A stretch of DNA of 64,000 nucleotides from Mesobacillus sp. S13 (GTDB lineage Bacteria; Bacillota; Bacilli; Bacillales; Cytobacillaceae), in assembly GCF_020422885.1 (NCBI RefSeq), contig NZ_CP084622.1, forward strand, positions 1,941,001 through 2,005,000, in the 5' to 3' direction. The notes under the pieces were generated by a model that ran no database searches, was not told the DNA's origin, and saw only the letters and a list, made by a program, of their open reading frames with translations. Shown one piece after another: positions 1 through 9,095 of this stretch. The position numbers were made by a program, and so were the translations under genes. How positions within the stretch are numbered: the stretch's first letter is position 1; each line of letters opens with the position of its first letter.

Positions 1-1
1 C

Positions 2-142
2 AAAACAGTGACCGATCTTCAAGAAGACAATGTACATCGCTGGAATGTCATTAAACAAGGAATCAAAAAAGCAGTGGGCCAGCATATTTTCCAACAGACT
101 AGAAGAAAGCCGATGATTTTGCCAATCATTATTGAAATTTAA
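2..142 (+). CDS. Ribonuclease J, C-terminal fragment
   Basis: The gene enters from outside the window; only the last 46 codons are present, ending at TAA 140-142. The tail contains TRRKPMILPIIIEI, which resembles the conserved C-terminus of RNase J1/J2 (metallo-beta-lactamase plus beta-CASP nucleases that process and degrade mRNA in the cytoplasm). The nuclease core lies upstream and cannot be checked. A hairpin follows at 151-186. Family assignment rests on the tail motif; J1 versus J2 cannot be told. Confidence 0.7.
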   Translation, partial: KTVTDLQEDNVHRWNVIKQGIKKAVGQHIFQQTRRKPMILPIIIEI

Positions 143-150
143 TCTTCGCT

Positions 151-186
151 GATGGACCGGGTACTATAAAGAGTGCCTGGTCCATC
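151..186 (+). terminator. Hairpin after the RNase J gene
   Basis: GATGGACCGGG (151-161) pairs with CCTGGTCCATC (176-186) with one mismatch, around a short loop. Only a weak T-run follows. It separates the RNase J gene from the promoter of the next operon. Confidence 0.6.
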
Positions 187-189
187 TTA

Positions 190-244
190 TTGACGTGACA
201 CTAAAAGGTGTTATATACTGTAAAAGCGACACCAAATAGTGTTA
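190..244 (+). promoter_or_regulatory. SigA-type promoter with two matching operator palindromes
   Basis: TTGACG (190-195) and TATACT (214-219) are spaced 18 bp. Two near-identical 17-bp sites, GACACTAAAAGGTGTTA (197-213) and GACACCAAATAGTGTTA (228-244), each have inverted ACAC/GTGT ends. One lies between -35 and -10, the other just downstream of the start region; their starts are 31 bp apart, about three helical turns. They are the likely operators of the ArsR-type repressor encoded second in the operon, which would make it self-regulating. Confidence 0.65.
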
Positions 245-266
245 TTAACTGATGGAGGCAAAAAAC

Positions 267-680
267 ATGGAAACACAAAGAGAAATTCGCAAAACCATTA
301 TTTTAAATGCACCGATCGAAAAAGTATGGAAAGCAGTCGCAACATCAGAAGGCATTGCTGCCTGGTGGATGCCGAATACGTTTGAGCCAGAACTTGGCAA
401 AGAGTTCATCCTCCACGCAGGTCCTTTTGGAGATTCACCATGCAAAGTGACAGAATTGGAGCCGCCGAATCGACTCGGTTTTGATTGGGGAAAAGATTGG
501 CATCTTCTATTCGAATTGAAAGAACTTGATGGCCGAACGGAGTTTACTTTAATTCACTCAGGATGGGATCCTGAAAAGGTCACTGAATTCGGACAACCTC
601 ATTCAATTATCCAGGGAATCATGGATAATGGTTGGGATAAAATCGTTAACGAAGCACTTCCAGCCTATATCGAGGGTTAA
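267..680 (+). CDS. SRPBCC / AHSA1-like protein
   Basis: A 137-residue protein of the START-like SRPBCC fold, AHSA1 branch. It has the N-terminal pattern of a beta-strand then APIEKVWKAVATSEGIAAWW and a C-terminal amphipathic helix (NGWDKIVNEALPAY), at normal length. The ATG at 267 is chosen because GGAGG at 254-258 gives good spacing; the ATG at 252 overlaps that site. The gene shares an operon with the ArsR regulator one base downstream, a pairing common in Firmicutes. The ligand is unknown; the fold usually makes a hydrophobic pocket. Confidence 0.85.
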   Translation: METQREIRKTIILNAPIEKVWKAVATSEGIAAWWMPNTFEPELGKEFILHAGPFGDSPCKVTELEPPNRLGFDWGKDWHLLFELKELDGRTEFTLIHSGWDPEKVTEFGQPHSIIQGIMDNGWDKIVNEALPAYIEG

Positions 681-681
681 T

Positions 682-1005
682 ATGACAGCCTTAGAAGCGA
701 GATATGATGTGTTCCAGGCTGTTGCCGATCCAACTCGCCGTAAAATCCTGAAGCTGCTCGCAGACAAGGAGATGCCGATTGCTTCCATAACTGAAAAGTT
801 TCCGATTACAAGGACGGCCGTCAATAAGCACTTATTTGTTTTATCTGAAGCAGGACTGGTATCTAGTAAGAAAATTGGGCGGGAAACTCGCTATGCCCTA
901 CAGCCAGAACCGCTTCAGGAATTGCAAGAATGGCTTTCATTTTTTGAATTATATTGGGATAATAAGCTATCTGCACTTAAACATTTTGTGGAAGATGATG
1001 ATTAG
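682..1005 (+). CDS. ArsR-family transcriptional repressor
   Basis: A 107-residue winged-helix protein. DPTRRKILKLL near the N-terminus, the recognition helix region ITRTAVNKHLFVLSEAGLV and the wing GRETRYAL are hallmarks of the ArsR/SmtB fold. No metal-binding ELCVCDL motif is seen, so metal sensing is not supported. The ATG at 682 lies one base after the previous stop, with GAGGG at 672-676 as ribosome site. It probably binds the two palindromes at 197-244. A CCTTTCGAAAGG hairpin follows at 1011-1022. Confidence 0.85.
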   Translation: MTALEARYDVFQAVADPTRRKILKLLADKEMPIASITEKFPITRTAVNKHLFVLSEAGLVSSKKIGRETRYALQPEPLQELQEWLSFFELYWDNKLSALKHFVEDDD

Positions 1006-1202
1006 ATCAGCCTTTCGAAAGGTTGCCCCTTTTTAGATAGCTCTCAGATGAAAATTAGCCTCGATCATCCATTCCAGGCCGCATATTTAACTTCCAAGCA
1101 TGGAGCAATTCCATGCTTTTTTACATTCCTGCTTAACAAATGAGTACATAAGGTCTACACTAATAATTATTGAGAATTGCATCTTCCAGGAGGGAGCAGT
1201 CC

Positions 1203-4200
1203 ATGGATATCATACTAAGTCAAAAAAACATTAAAGATTTATGCGGAACTGTTTCCTTCAAGCGGGGGGATGCGTTTTACCGAGCGGGAAAAGTTGAGTT
1301 TACTGATGACAATGTGGATCGGGTTAGCGCAACCGTAACGGGAGCGGATATATTCCATGTTATGGTCACGGAAACAGGGGACGGCCGTTTCGCAGCTGAG
1401 TGCACTTGTCCAAAGCTGGCGTCTGTCAAGCATGAGTGCCAGCATGTGGCCGCAGTCTTACTTGCGATCATGGACGAGCAAAAAAAAGGGACTTCACATG
1501 CACATAAAAATGATAAACATAAAGGAAGCGATCTGGCTGAAAGCCTGCTGACTATTTTCAGTGAAGGACCTAGCAGGACAAGCGGCCATCAGCTCCACTT
1601 TGAAACAAGAAAAATCCTGAACACATTATTCAATATTGAACCTGTCAAAATGAGTGACAGGGAAATGCTCCTGGGTATTTCGATGAGCATTGGTCCAATT
1701 GGAATCGTGGATATTCAGGGGTTTTTGTTGAGTATAGCAAATAGGGAGGCAGCACATTTATCTGAAGTATTCACTTACGATCCACAGCTTCATTGCTTTC
1801 AAAATGATATTGATTCAATCATCAACATCCTCATTCAAATCGTCGAGGACGCTGATAATGAGGCGAAAAACGGTACTCTTACCTCAACATTAATTATTCC
1901 GACATCCTTCTGGGTTCGGCTGTTGCCGCTGCTGGAAAATATTCAGGATGTTAAGTTTATTGAGGAAGGCAAGATCACTGGGCCATTTTCAGTTTCAAAA
2001 GAAAAACTTCCACTTTTGTTCAATTTTGAAAAAATGACAGAGAGAGACTATTCTTTAAAAATTGCAGGTATTTCTGAACTCATTGTGATGGATAAATATG
2101 ATCTTGTTTGGTTGGAATCCAGATTGATTCAGCTCAGCACAGAGGATTGCAGCAGATTATTCGAACTGAAAAATATGCTTGCCAAAACCAAAACGGATAG
2201 CATACCAATTTTAGATGATCAGATGGGCTTCTTTGTAGAAAAAGTCGTGCCGGGACTGCGCCGTATTGGAGAAGTTCAAATAGACGGCGATATAACGAAG
2301 CAATTTTTGACGGAGCCATTCAAAGCAAAACTATTTTTGGATCGTGTGAATAACCGTTTACTGGCTGGAATCGAATTCCAATATGGGAAAATCGAGTTTA
2401 ACCCTCTAGAAGACAGGGAACCGAAAGTGAATTCTCTATTGATCAGGGACAGTGTCAAGGAGGATCAGATCCTGGAGCTGTTGGATGAAGCTTCATTTGC
2501 GAAAACAGATGGAGGTTATTTTTTACATAATGAAGAGCTCGAATATGAGTTTCTGTATCATGTTATGCCAAAACTGGAAAAGCTTGTGCAGATTTATGCT
2601 ACAACAGCTGTCAGGACTCGAATATTCCGGGAGCCGGTCCGGCCGCAGATTCGAGTCAAGGTGAAAAAAGAACGGACAAACTGGCTTGAATTCAAATTTG
2701 AAATGGATGGCATTCCTGAAAAACAGATCAGGGATATACTCGAAGCCCTTGAGGAAAAAAGGAAGTATTATCGGTTACGCAACGGCTCACTAATGTCACT
2801 GGAAACAAGGGAATGGGAAGAGATCCAGCGTTTTTTGAATGCAGGGCCTATACAGGATGAGGATCTTGAAAAAGGGTTGAATGTCCCAATTATACGGGGT
2901 ATGCAGTTGATAGAGACATTCGAGGATGGAGCTGTTCTTCAATTAGAGGAATCTTTCCGGAATTTTCTCGAGGAAATTAGTACTCCTGGCAAGGTGAAGT
3001 TTGCTGTCCCTGAATCATTGCAGTCCATATTACGTGAATACCAGAAACAGGGTTATCAATGGATGAAAACGCTCGCTAGCTACGGATTTGGCGGAATTCT
3101 GGCAGACGATATGGGTCTTGGTAAAACGCTGCAAAGCATTACGTATATCTCATCAGAACTTCGCAATGTGAGGGATAGGCAACATCCGATCCTGATAGTC
3201 TGTCCATCATCCCTTGTTTATAACTGGCTTAGTGAATTCATGAAATTCACTCCTGAGATCCAGGCAATCATCATCGACGGCAATAAAGCAGAGCGGTCCA
3301 AGCTTTTAAAGGATATTTCGGGTATTGATGTTGTCATTACCTCCTACATGCTTTTGCGCAAGGATATTCACCTATACGAAAAGATCAATTTTCACACGGT
3401 GTTTTTCGACGAGGCACAGGCTTTCAAAAATCCGCTGACTCAAACGGCAAAAGCGGTGATGAACATTCAGGCTGACCACCGCTTCGCATTGACCGGTACA
3501 CCGATTGAAAACTCGACTGAGGAATTATGGTCTATTTTTCGAGTGGTTTTTCCGGAACTGTTTCAAGGATTGAAGGAATACAGTCATTTGACAAGCAAAA
3601 CCATCGCTCGCAGGATTCGGCCATTTTTATTGCGAAGGGTAAAAGAAGAAGTACTTGGAGAACTGCCAGAAAAAATTGAATCAATCGATAGAGTTGAATT
3701 GCTGCCTGAGCAGAAAAAGCTTTATGCTGCATACCTGGCAAAGCTTAGACATCAAACGCTGAAGCAGCTGGACAAGAATACCATCAGGAAAAACCGGATT
3801 AAAATTTTGGCAGGATTAACGAGATTGAGGCAAATATGCTGCCATCCAGCCTTGTTTGTAGATGGATACAAGGGGAGCTCAGCAAAATTTGAACAGTTGA
3901 AACAAATCATAGAGGAGTCAAGGTTTGCGGGCAGAAGGGTGCTCATTTTTTCACAGTTCACCAAAATGCTCGACTTGATCGGCAGGGAGCTGGCACATGA
4001 AGGAATTCCGTTCTTTTATCTGGACGGTCAAACACCACCTGAAGAGCGAGTGGAAACCTGTGAAAGGTTCAATGAGGGAGAACGGGATTTTTTCCTTATT
4101 TCCCTGAAAGCAGGAGGCACAGGCTTAAACTTAACAGGAGCTGATACAGTCATCCTTTATGATTTATGGTGGAATCCCGCTGTTGAGGAACAGGCGGCTG

Positions 4201-4385
4201 ACCGGGCACACCGAATGGGACAGAAAAACATAGTTCAGGTCATTAAATTAATTGCACGCGGCACAATCGAAGAAAAAATGAACGAGCTGCAGGATAAAAA
4301 GCGGAATATAATAGAAGAAATTATTGAAGAAAAAAAATCCGCTTCACTGACAGAAGAAGATATCCGTGAAATTTTGCAGATTTAG
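1203..4385 (+). CDS. SWIM zinc-finger SNF2-family helicase
   Basis: A 1060-residue SF2 translocase. A SWIM zinc-binding motif, CxCx9CxH (C67, C69, C79, H81), is followed by a long bacterial SNF2-associated region and then the motor: ADDMGLGKT (Walker A, about residue 634), DEAQ (about 736), LTGTPIENS (motif III), and the helicase C domain with GGTGLNL and DRAHRMGQ. Such proteins move on double-stranded DNA and may remodel transcription or repair complexes; the substrate in Bacillus is not known. Start chosen at ATG 1203 because AGGAGG sits at 1189-1194; an upstream in-frame TTG at 1170 has no such site. The gene appears to be transcribed alone. Confidence 0.9.
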   Translation: MDIILSQKNIKDLCGTVSFKRGDAFYRAGKVEFTDDNVDRVSATVTGADIFHVMVTETGDGRFAAECTCPKLASVKHECQHVAAVLLAIMDEQKKGTSHAHKNDKHKGSDLAESLLTIFSEGPSRTSGHQLHFETRKILNTLFNIEPVKMSDREMLLGISMSIGPIGIVDIQGFLLSIANREAAHLSEVFTYDPQLHCFQNDIDSIINILIQIVEDADNEAKNGTLTSTLIIPTSFWVRLLPLLENIQDVKFIEEGKITGPFSVSKEKLPLLFNFEKMTERDYSLKIAGISELIVMDKYDLVWLESRLIQLSTEDCSRLFELKNMLAKTKTDSIPILDDQMGFFVEKVVPGLRRIGEVQIDGDITKQFLTEPFKAKLFLDRVNNRLLAGIEFQYGKIEFNPLEDREPKVNSLLIRDSVKEDQILELLDEASFAKTDGGYFLHNEELEYEFLYHVMPKLEKLVQIYATTAVRTRIFREPVRPQIRVKVKKERTNWLEFKFEMDGIPEKQIRDILEALEEKRKYYRLRNGSLMSLETREWEEIQRFLNAGPIQDEDLEKGLNVPIIRGMQLIETFEDGAVLQLEESFRNFLEEISTPGKVKFAVPESLQSILREYQKQGYQWMKTLASYGFGGILADDMGLGKTLQSITYISSELRNVRDRQHPILIVCPSSLVYNWLSEFMKFTPEIQAIIIDGNKAERSKLLKDISGIDVVITSYMLLRKDIHLYEKINFHTVFFDEAQAFKNPLTQTAKAVMNIQADHRFALTGTPIENSTEELWSIFRVVFPELFQGLKEYSHLTSKTIARRIRPFLLRRVKEEVLGELPEKIESIDRVELLPEQKKLYAAYLAKLRHQTLKQLDKNTIRKNRIKILAGLTRLRQICCHPALFVDGYKGSSAKFEQLKQIIEESRFAGRRVLIFSQFTKMLDLIGRELAHEGIPFFYLDGQTPPEERVETCERFNEGERDFFLISLKAGGTGLNLTGADTVILYDLWWNPAVEEQAADRAHRMGQKNIVQVIKLIARGTIEEKMNELQDKKRNIIEEIIEEKKSASLTEEDIREILQI

Positions 4386-4405
4386 CGGATTAGAGAGTTA
4401 AGTAT

Positions 4406-4432
4406 TTAATATTTTTTTAGATAAGCCGATAA
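4406..4432 (+). promoter_or_regulatory. Sigma-D-like promoter of the redox chemoreceptor
   Basis: TTAA (4406-4409), a 15-bp spacer, then GCCGATAA (4425-4432). The Bacillus sigma-D consensus is TAAA, about 15 bp, GCCGATAT, so the match is 3/4 and 7/8. Sigma-D drives flagellar and chemotaxis genes, which fits the signalling domain encoded downstream. The predicted start is near 4440, leaving a leader of about 30 bases. Confidence 0.6.
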
Positions 4433-4469
4433 TAATCTTTGACACTATGCTGTTAGAGGAGAGATTATT

Positions 4470-5804
4470 TTGGCAAATAGAGGTTTGAACGTAGGCAAGC
4501 CAGCACCTGATTTTGCTTTACCGGGAACGTATAATACAAAATACAGCTTATCAGACTTCGCCGGTCAGCCTATTATTATTGTTTTCTTAAGGGGCACATG
4601 GTGACCTAACTGCCGGAATCAGCTGGTCCAGCTGAATGAACAATATGATTTCTTAAAAGAAAAGGGGATTCAGGTCCTTGGAATTGCCGGGCAAAATATC
4701 ACCGGAATTCAGAATTATGTTGAAAAGGAAGGCATCAAGATTCCGATTCTTTCTGATGAAAAGAGATCAGTGATTAAACAATACGAGGTTTTTGTACCCA
4801 TAAAATGGGACAGTTTCCGGATCGCCATTCCTAGCACATATGTATTGGACGAAAACCATGTGATTCGCTACAGCTATATAGGAGATTCGCAATTTGACCG
4901 TCCAGCTTTGGATGAAATTTTGAATATCGTCCACGAAATCGATGTATCAACTTCTGATGGAGAGGAAGCAGACGAGCGTGGTCAGGCAAATGTATTCGTT
5001 GGTGCTATGAAAGAAACCTTTAATGATATTTTCTTATCCACCCAGACGATTAAACACAGTGTGAATCACAATTTAGTTTCTATTAACGAATTGGAGAACG
5101 AACTAACTGAAAATAAAGAAGCACTAACTCAATTTTTCACCGTGTTTGAACAAATGGAATCAAAGATTAGCAAGTACAGTGGAGCAATTGGAGAGGTAGC
5201 AGAGGGTTCTGTTGCTGTTATTAATGATAATCAGCAGGCTGTCGAGCATATGAATCAAACATCAGAATTGTTAAAGGAACTTGTAAGTCTAACCAAAACC
5301 ATTGGCAGTATCAGCTCTACGATTTCATCGATTTCAGCACAAACGAAAATACTTGCGTTAAATGCTTCCATAGAAGCGGCACGTGCTGGTGAACACGGTA
5401 AGGGATTTTCTGTGGTGGCAAAAGAAGTCGGCAAGCTGGCAGCTGCCTCTGCAGAAGCATCTCAAAATATATCTACACAATTAGAAGGAATAGAGAACAA
5501 AATCAGTTCAAGTTTTTCTTCTTTCACCGACTTTGACGACCTTATGCAGCAGATAGACACGAAGGTGAAATACCAAAATAAAGAGCTCGAAAAGGTTTCA
5601 ACGGGTATCTTATCTATTAGGGCTGATAGTATTTCACTTGCGGAGCGTCTCAGAGAAATCACCGAACAGCAAGAAACCCAGCAACGGAAAATCATTTCAG
5701 TCAAACAACAAGAAATGAATATTTCTTCTGAAATAGATGGAATCCATCACGATATTGATGAAAATAATAGACTGGTGTCTGAGCTCGACAAGAGATATTT
5801 ATAG
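4470..5804 (+). CDS. Peroxiredoxin-like / chemoreceptor fusion, candidate selenoprotein (in-frame TGA at 4602)
   Basis: Read through one TGA, this frame encodes 444 residues from TTG 4470 (AGAGGAGAG at 4455-4463). Residues 1 to about 155 are an AhpC/TSA thioredoxin fold; the catalytic motif reads RGTW-TGA-PNCRNQL, so the stop codon replaces the usual active-site Cys at position 45 and C48 is the second thiol. The rest is the cytoplasmic signalling part of a methyl-accepting chemotaxis protein, with the hairpin tip at about 289-330 (ALNASIEAARAGEHGKGFSVVAKEV). No membrane segment is seen, so it should be soluble. A SECIS-like hairpin follows the TGA and a sigma-D-like promoter precedes the gene. 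Expected role: sensing peroxide or thiol state and signalling to CheA. Alternative: a nonsense mutation, leaving a separate truncated product from about 4770. The frame is otherwise intact. Confidence 0.72.
4602..4635 (+). promoter_or_regulatory. Candidate bacterial SECIS element after TGA
   Basis: TGA is at 4602-4604. TCAGCT (4619-4624) pairs perfectly with AGCTGA (4630-4635) around the loop GGTCC (4625-4629). The loop starts 20 bases after the TGA. The E. coli fdhF element has a GGUCU apical loop at almost the same distance, with the loop G and U contacted by SelB. Hairpin and distance are read directly; function is inferred. Confidence 0.62.
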
Positions 5805-5809
5805 GCAAT

Positions 5810-5843
5810 AGTAAAGCCCCTATATTGTAATAGGGGCTTTACT
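5810..5843. terminator. Bidirectional terminator
   Basis: AGTAAAGCCCCTA (5810-5822) pairs perfectly with TAGGGGCTTTACT (5831-5843), with A/T tracts on both sides. It lies between two convergent genes and can serve both. Confidence 0.85.
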
Positions 5844-5846
5844 TCT

Positions 5847-6686
5847 TTATTTAGCAGCCTCGTTATCCAGATAAGACCTCAATGTTTGCTGTAATGTACC
5901 TTTGGTTTCTGCCTTTTGGTCAAAAGTGATTCCTGTATGAATCATTTTTCTTACAAGTTCAGGGCGCATTCCAGTTATTACTGCGTTCGAACCCATCATG
6001 GAAACACCACTCAATACTTTTTGGAAGTGGGAAATGACATTCATTTCCATGTCCGCAATCCCTGAAAGGTCCATAATCAAGGTTTGGACCTTAAGTCTTG
6101 CAATATCCATTAGGATCTTTTCTTCAATAATATGCATTCTGTAGTCATCAATCATGCCGATTAGTGGCAGAACAGCAACCGTGGCACTGACTGGAATGAT
6201 CGGAACAGATAAATGTTCAACCAATTTCCTTTGCGAGTTAAGCAGTTCGTCTTTGTACTTTGTATAAGTCAGGAAGAAGGTATTCAGGAATTGGTCTACT
6301 TGGTCATTGATCCTCTTTTCAAGGTGGAAAAACTCCTCGCGGTCAGAAAATCTATTATGCAATTGATCATATTTGTTTAGGAAGTGCCATAAAGTTCGAC
6401 GGATGGCCTGAATCCACTCCAGCTTGAAAGCAACAGTCAGTGAATGTTCTGCCCAAGCAATCCCTTCTTGTTCTGCAAAAGCAACCAGGTTCTCTTCCTG
6501 CTGCTCCACTATGTAAACAATTAACTTCTCAGCGTTCTTTAAAAGATCAATATTTCCTTTTTGGAGAATCTCATTGATTTTAGAAGCAACATTCACTGCT
6601 TCCGACAACAAGTGCTGCTCAAAAAGTTCCCTATTGGCTTTAATGAAATCGGTCACTTCATCTCTTTGGTTAAAGGTTGATTCCAT
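5847..6686 (-). CDS. RsbR-type stressosome protein with STAS domain
   Basis: A 279-residue protein. The N-terminal 150 residues are helical, as in the globin-like sensor half of RsbR paralogues. The C-terminal STAS domain (about 165-275) starts with VPIIPVSATVAVLPLIGMID and contains VQTLIMDLSGI and the GMRPELVRKMI segment typical of RsbR/RsbS. In Bacillus such proteins form the stressosome that sequesters RsbT and gates the sigma-B response. No rsbS or rsbT lies nearby, as is usual for stand-alone RsbR paralogues. GGGAGTG precedes the ATG. Confidence 0.85.
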   Translation of the reverse strand: MESTFNQRDEVTDFIKANRELFEQHLLSEAVNVASKINEILQKGNIDLLKNAEKLIVYIVEQQEENLVAFAEQEGIAWAEHSLTVAFKLEWIQAIRRTLWHFLNKYDQLHNRFSDREEFFHLEKRINDQVDQFLNTFFLTYTKYKDELLNSQRKLVEHLSVPIIPVSATVAVLPLIGMIDDYRMHIIEEKILMDIARLKVQTLIMDLSGIADMEMNVISHFQKVLSGVSMMGSNAVITGMRPELVRKMIHTGITFDQKAETKGTLQQTLRSYLDNEAAK

Positions 6687-6876
6687 TTTATGTACACTCC
6701 CTGATTATTTAATTTAATTTTAATTAACAACACGCAGATAGGTGAAACTTAATCTTTACTAAATGTAACAAATTGACGTTTTTTATTCAAATAAATGCAT
6801 ATTTCCTACATCTAAAGAGGATAAAGAATCTAGACAAAGAAGTAATAATAAATAAATTTTATTAGGAGGAAGAAAA

Positions 6877-6987
6877 ATGGGATGGCTGCTCATTGTAATC
6901 ATAGCATACTTGCCTATCTTTTACAGGATTCATAGAAGGCTGGATTTTCTGGAAAAAGAGGTTGAGCGATTGAGTAAGGAAAAGTAA
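6877..6987 (+). CDS. Small single-pass membrane protein, 36 aa
   Basis: A short frame with a strong ribosome site (TAGGAGGAAG at 6863-6872). Residues 2-16 form a hydrophobic helix (GWLLIVIIAYLPIFY), followed by a charged helix RRLDFLEKEVERLSKEK with coiled-coil character. The pattern is that of Bacillus small membrane proteins that bind a partner through the cytoplasmic tail. No family is recognised and no close neighbour shares its strand. Confidence 0.55.
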   Translation: MGWLLIVIIAYLPIFYRIHRRLDFLEKEVERLSKEK

Positions 6988-7123
6988 AGAAGGGTTCCTC
7001 AAATCCATAGGTGGTATGAATAATAATATTTTGTTAAGTAGGAATCCGCTTTTAACCTTGACCTTGATAAGGAAGAACATAGGACAAATTAATAGACTGC
7101 CATTTTACAGGCAGCCTTTAATT

Positions 7124-8575
7124 TTAAAATGCATCTATATAGACTTTTTCTTCAAGTCCCGTTTGGGCAGAAATGAATTTATCTTCCTGGAAGTATTCTA
7201 AATCCGGTTTCATGTAGACTAGTTCGAAATTGCCTGTCAAAGCTGAGTAAATGACTACTTTCTGTTGGTTATCAATATTGCCAGATGAAACTGCGAGGTC
7301 TACTTGATCCATTGTTTCAAAAGAAGGAACATGACGATTGTGATCAAAGCTTTCAAGTTCACCATTCCTGGCATTCAAATGTAAAATGGTCTCTGTTTCT
7401 AAAGGAGTATACAATGTATAACCGTCTAATTTAGGCACAGCTTTGAAGCTGTATACCTTATATCGAGGATCATCTGCAAACGAGTTGAAATTAAAGCCTA
7501 AAGACACAAGTTCGAGGTTGATACCTTTCCCATAAAATCTTTCTAAGTAAAACCTGGCTTTGGTTTCAGCCTCTTTTTGATCAATGATTGAGTCATCACT
7601 TAGTGGTCCGGTATTACCCATATAATTAGTGACTTGGCCGGTAATAGCATCAATATCTCCACCATAGCCATTGCCAATATCAAAATGGTAGACATACATG
7701 TCATTGACCGGGCTTTCCTTTTTCAGCTTGATATCTTTTGGATCAAGATCCAGGACATTGGCAATCCTGCTTTTCAAAGCGGACTCTGCCATCGGCTTCA
7801 CTTGATCTGGCATTTTATGAAATCGAGTATAGCTATAGGTTAATGTATTGACTTTTTGGTAAAACTTATCCATCTTTTTTACATCTAAAATATGCAGGTA
7901 TGAACTGTATCCATGGTGAGTTTTGTTATACTGCTCACCAACGATTTCATGATGTTCACTAAAGTATTCCTTAATCGCATTGAAGGCTTCTTCATCTGTT
8001 TCAGACCATCTGCCCTGATCATAGCGGATTTTCATGACTTCGGCCATTGAGTTCAGTCTTTGGGTGTCAAGCGATAGACTAAACTCAGTAGAGTTCTTGC
8101 TCTTCTGCTCAATATAGTTCATGTGCTCTTCTAGTTTAGCATTGGTTTCAAAAAACTCGTGACTTAGCTGCTGGAACGGATCAAGAGTAATTTGCTCCTT
8201 ATTTTTTATCATTTCAAATGCCCCTGTAAAGTGGTCGATGGAAGCATAGTATTCATCTACTGCCATGAACAATTGTTCACGCTCATTGATGTAATCTGTG
8301 AAAACCATTGTAAAAATAATTGCCGCAAGAACAACAGAAATAATTCTAACTCGATTCAGTTTCATTCTTAGAACAATTTTTTCATCGAGTGATTGTGGTG
8401 CTGCAGGCTCTTCTATTTCGTTGATGGGGAATGACTTCTCTCCTGTTTCGTAAAAGTTCTTGCATGCCTTGCATTCAGTCAAATGTTCATCAACTGCTTT
8501 TTTTACCGAAGGACTTAAGTCATTTTCCACATATAATGGATATAAATCCTGGACAACATCATGCTCCAGCATCAT
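7124..8575 (-). CDS. Anti-sigma factor with zinc-finger domain
   Basis: A 483-residue membrane protein. H31, C35 and C38 (EHLTECKAC) form a ZAS/zf-HC2-type motif that binds ECF sigma factors. A membrane helix spans about 76-95 (VRIISVVLAAIIFTMVF). The outside part of about 390 residues contains repeats resembling PepSY/YcdB-type modules (for example around HFDIGNGYGGDIDAITGQV). Its start overlaps the end of the sigma gene by four bases, so the pair is co-translated. Expected role: holding the sigma factor at the membrane until an envelope signal arrives. The signal is unknown. Confidence 0.85.
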   Translation of the reverse strand: MMLEHDVVQDLYPLYVENDLSPSVKKAVDEHLTECKACKNFYETGEKSFPINEIEEPAAPQSLDEKIVLRMKLNRVRIISVVLAAIIFTMVFTDYINEREQLFMAVDEYYASIDHFTGAFEMIKNKEQITLDPFQQLSHEFFETNAKLEEHMNYIEQKSKNSTEFSLSLDTQRLNSMAEVMKIRYDQGRWSETDEEAFNAIKEYFSEHHEIVGEQYNKTHHGYSSYLHILDVKKMDKFYQKVNTLTYSYTRFHKMPDQVKPMAESALKSRIANVLDLDPKDIKLKKESPVNDMYVYHFDIGNGYGGDIDAITGQVTNYMGNTGPLSDDSIIDQKEAETKARFYLERFYGKGINLELVSLGFNFNSFADDPRYKVYSFKAVPKLDGYTLYTPLETETILHLNARNGELESFDHNRHVPSFETMDQVDLAVSSGNIDNQQKVVIYSALTGNFELVYMKPDLEYFQEDKFISAQTGLEEKVYIDAF

Positions 8576-9069
8576 TCTCTAGCCTCCATTTCACGGTAGA
8601 TTTCCCTGAATTTTTTCCTGGCCCTGTATAGTCCAACCTTCATCTGTCCGATTGATTCGTTTGTTATGGCAGCAACTTCTTCATATGAAAGGCCATTGAC
8701 ATCTCGCAGGATGATATACGTTCTGTAATTTTCCTGCAGCTTCAGTAATGTCAGCTCAATTTGATGTTGATCATCTGAACGTTTGTATGGATCTGGCTGA
8801 TTAAACTTTTGCTGGTCAATCAAATCCGATTGGTATTCCATTTTGTTTTGTTTCTTCTTGCTGAAATTGATATATGTGTTTCTTGCTATTTTAAAAAGCC
8901 AGGTTTTCAATGAGGACTCACTACGAAAGCTTGAAAGTGATTGAAAGGCCTTCAAAAATGTATCCTGGGTAAGATCTTCGGCAATATGCTCATTTAAAGT
9001 TGAGCGATACAGGTACAAGAAAATAGCATTCTTGTAGGTCTCGTATAATTCAATTCTTGGGTCTGACAT
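8572..9069 (-). CDS. ECF RNA polymerase sigma factor
   Basis: A 165-residue sigma-70 family protein of group 4. Region 2 contains AEDLTQDTFLKAFQSLSSFR and LKTWLFKIARNTYIN; region 4 contains YIILRDVNGLSYEEVAAITNESIGQMKVGLYRARKKFRE. Start chosen at 9069 because AGAGGGGGA lies just upstream; a longer frame to 9114 has no such site. It is co-transcribed with its anti-sigma gene and probably self-activated through the site at 9096-9122. Confidence 0.88.
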   Translation of the reverse strand: MSDPRIELYETYKNAIFLYLYRSTLNEHIAEDLTQDTFLKAFQSLSSFRSESSLKTWLFKIARNTYINFSKKKQNKMEYQSDLIDQQKFNQPDPYKRSDDQHQIELTLLKLQENYRTYIILRDVNGLSYEEVAAITNESIGQMKVGLYRARKKFREIYREMEARE

Positions 9070-9095
9070 TCCATCCCCCTCTCTCTGGAAAACAT

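Noticed and set aside
4602..4604. TGA as a simple nonsense mutation or sequencing error
   Set aside because: Not excluded, but less likely: the TGA stands exactly at the catalytic position, the frame is intact on both sides, and a SECIS-like hairpin follows at the right distance.
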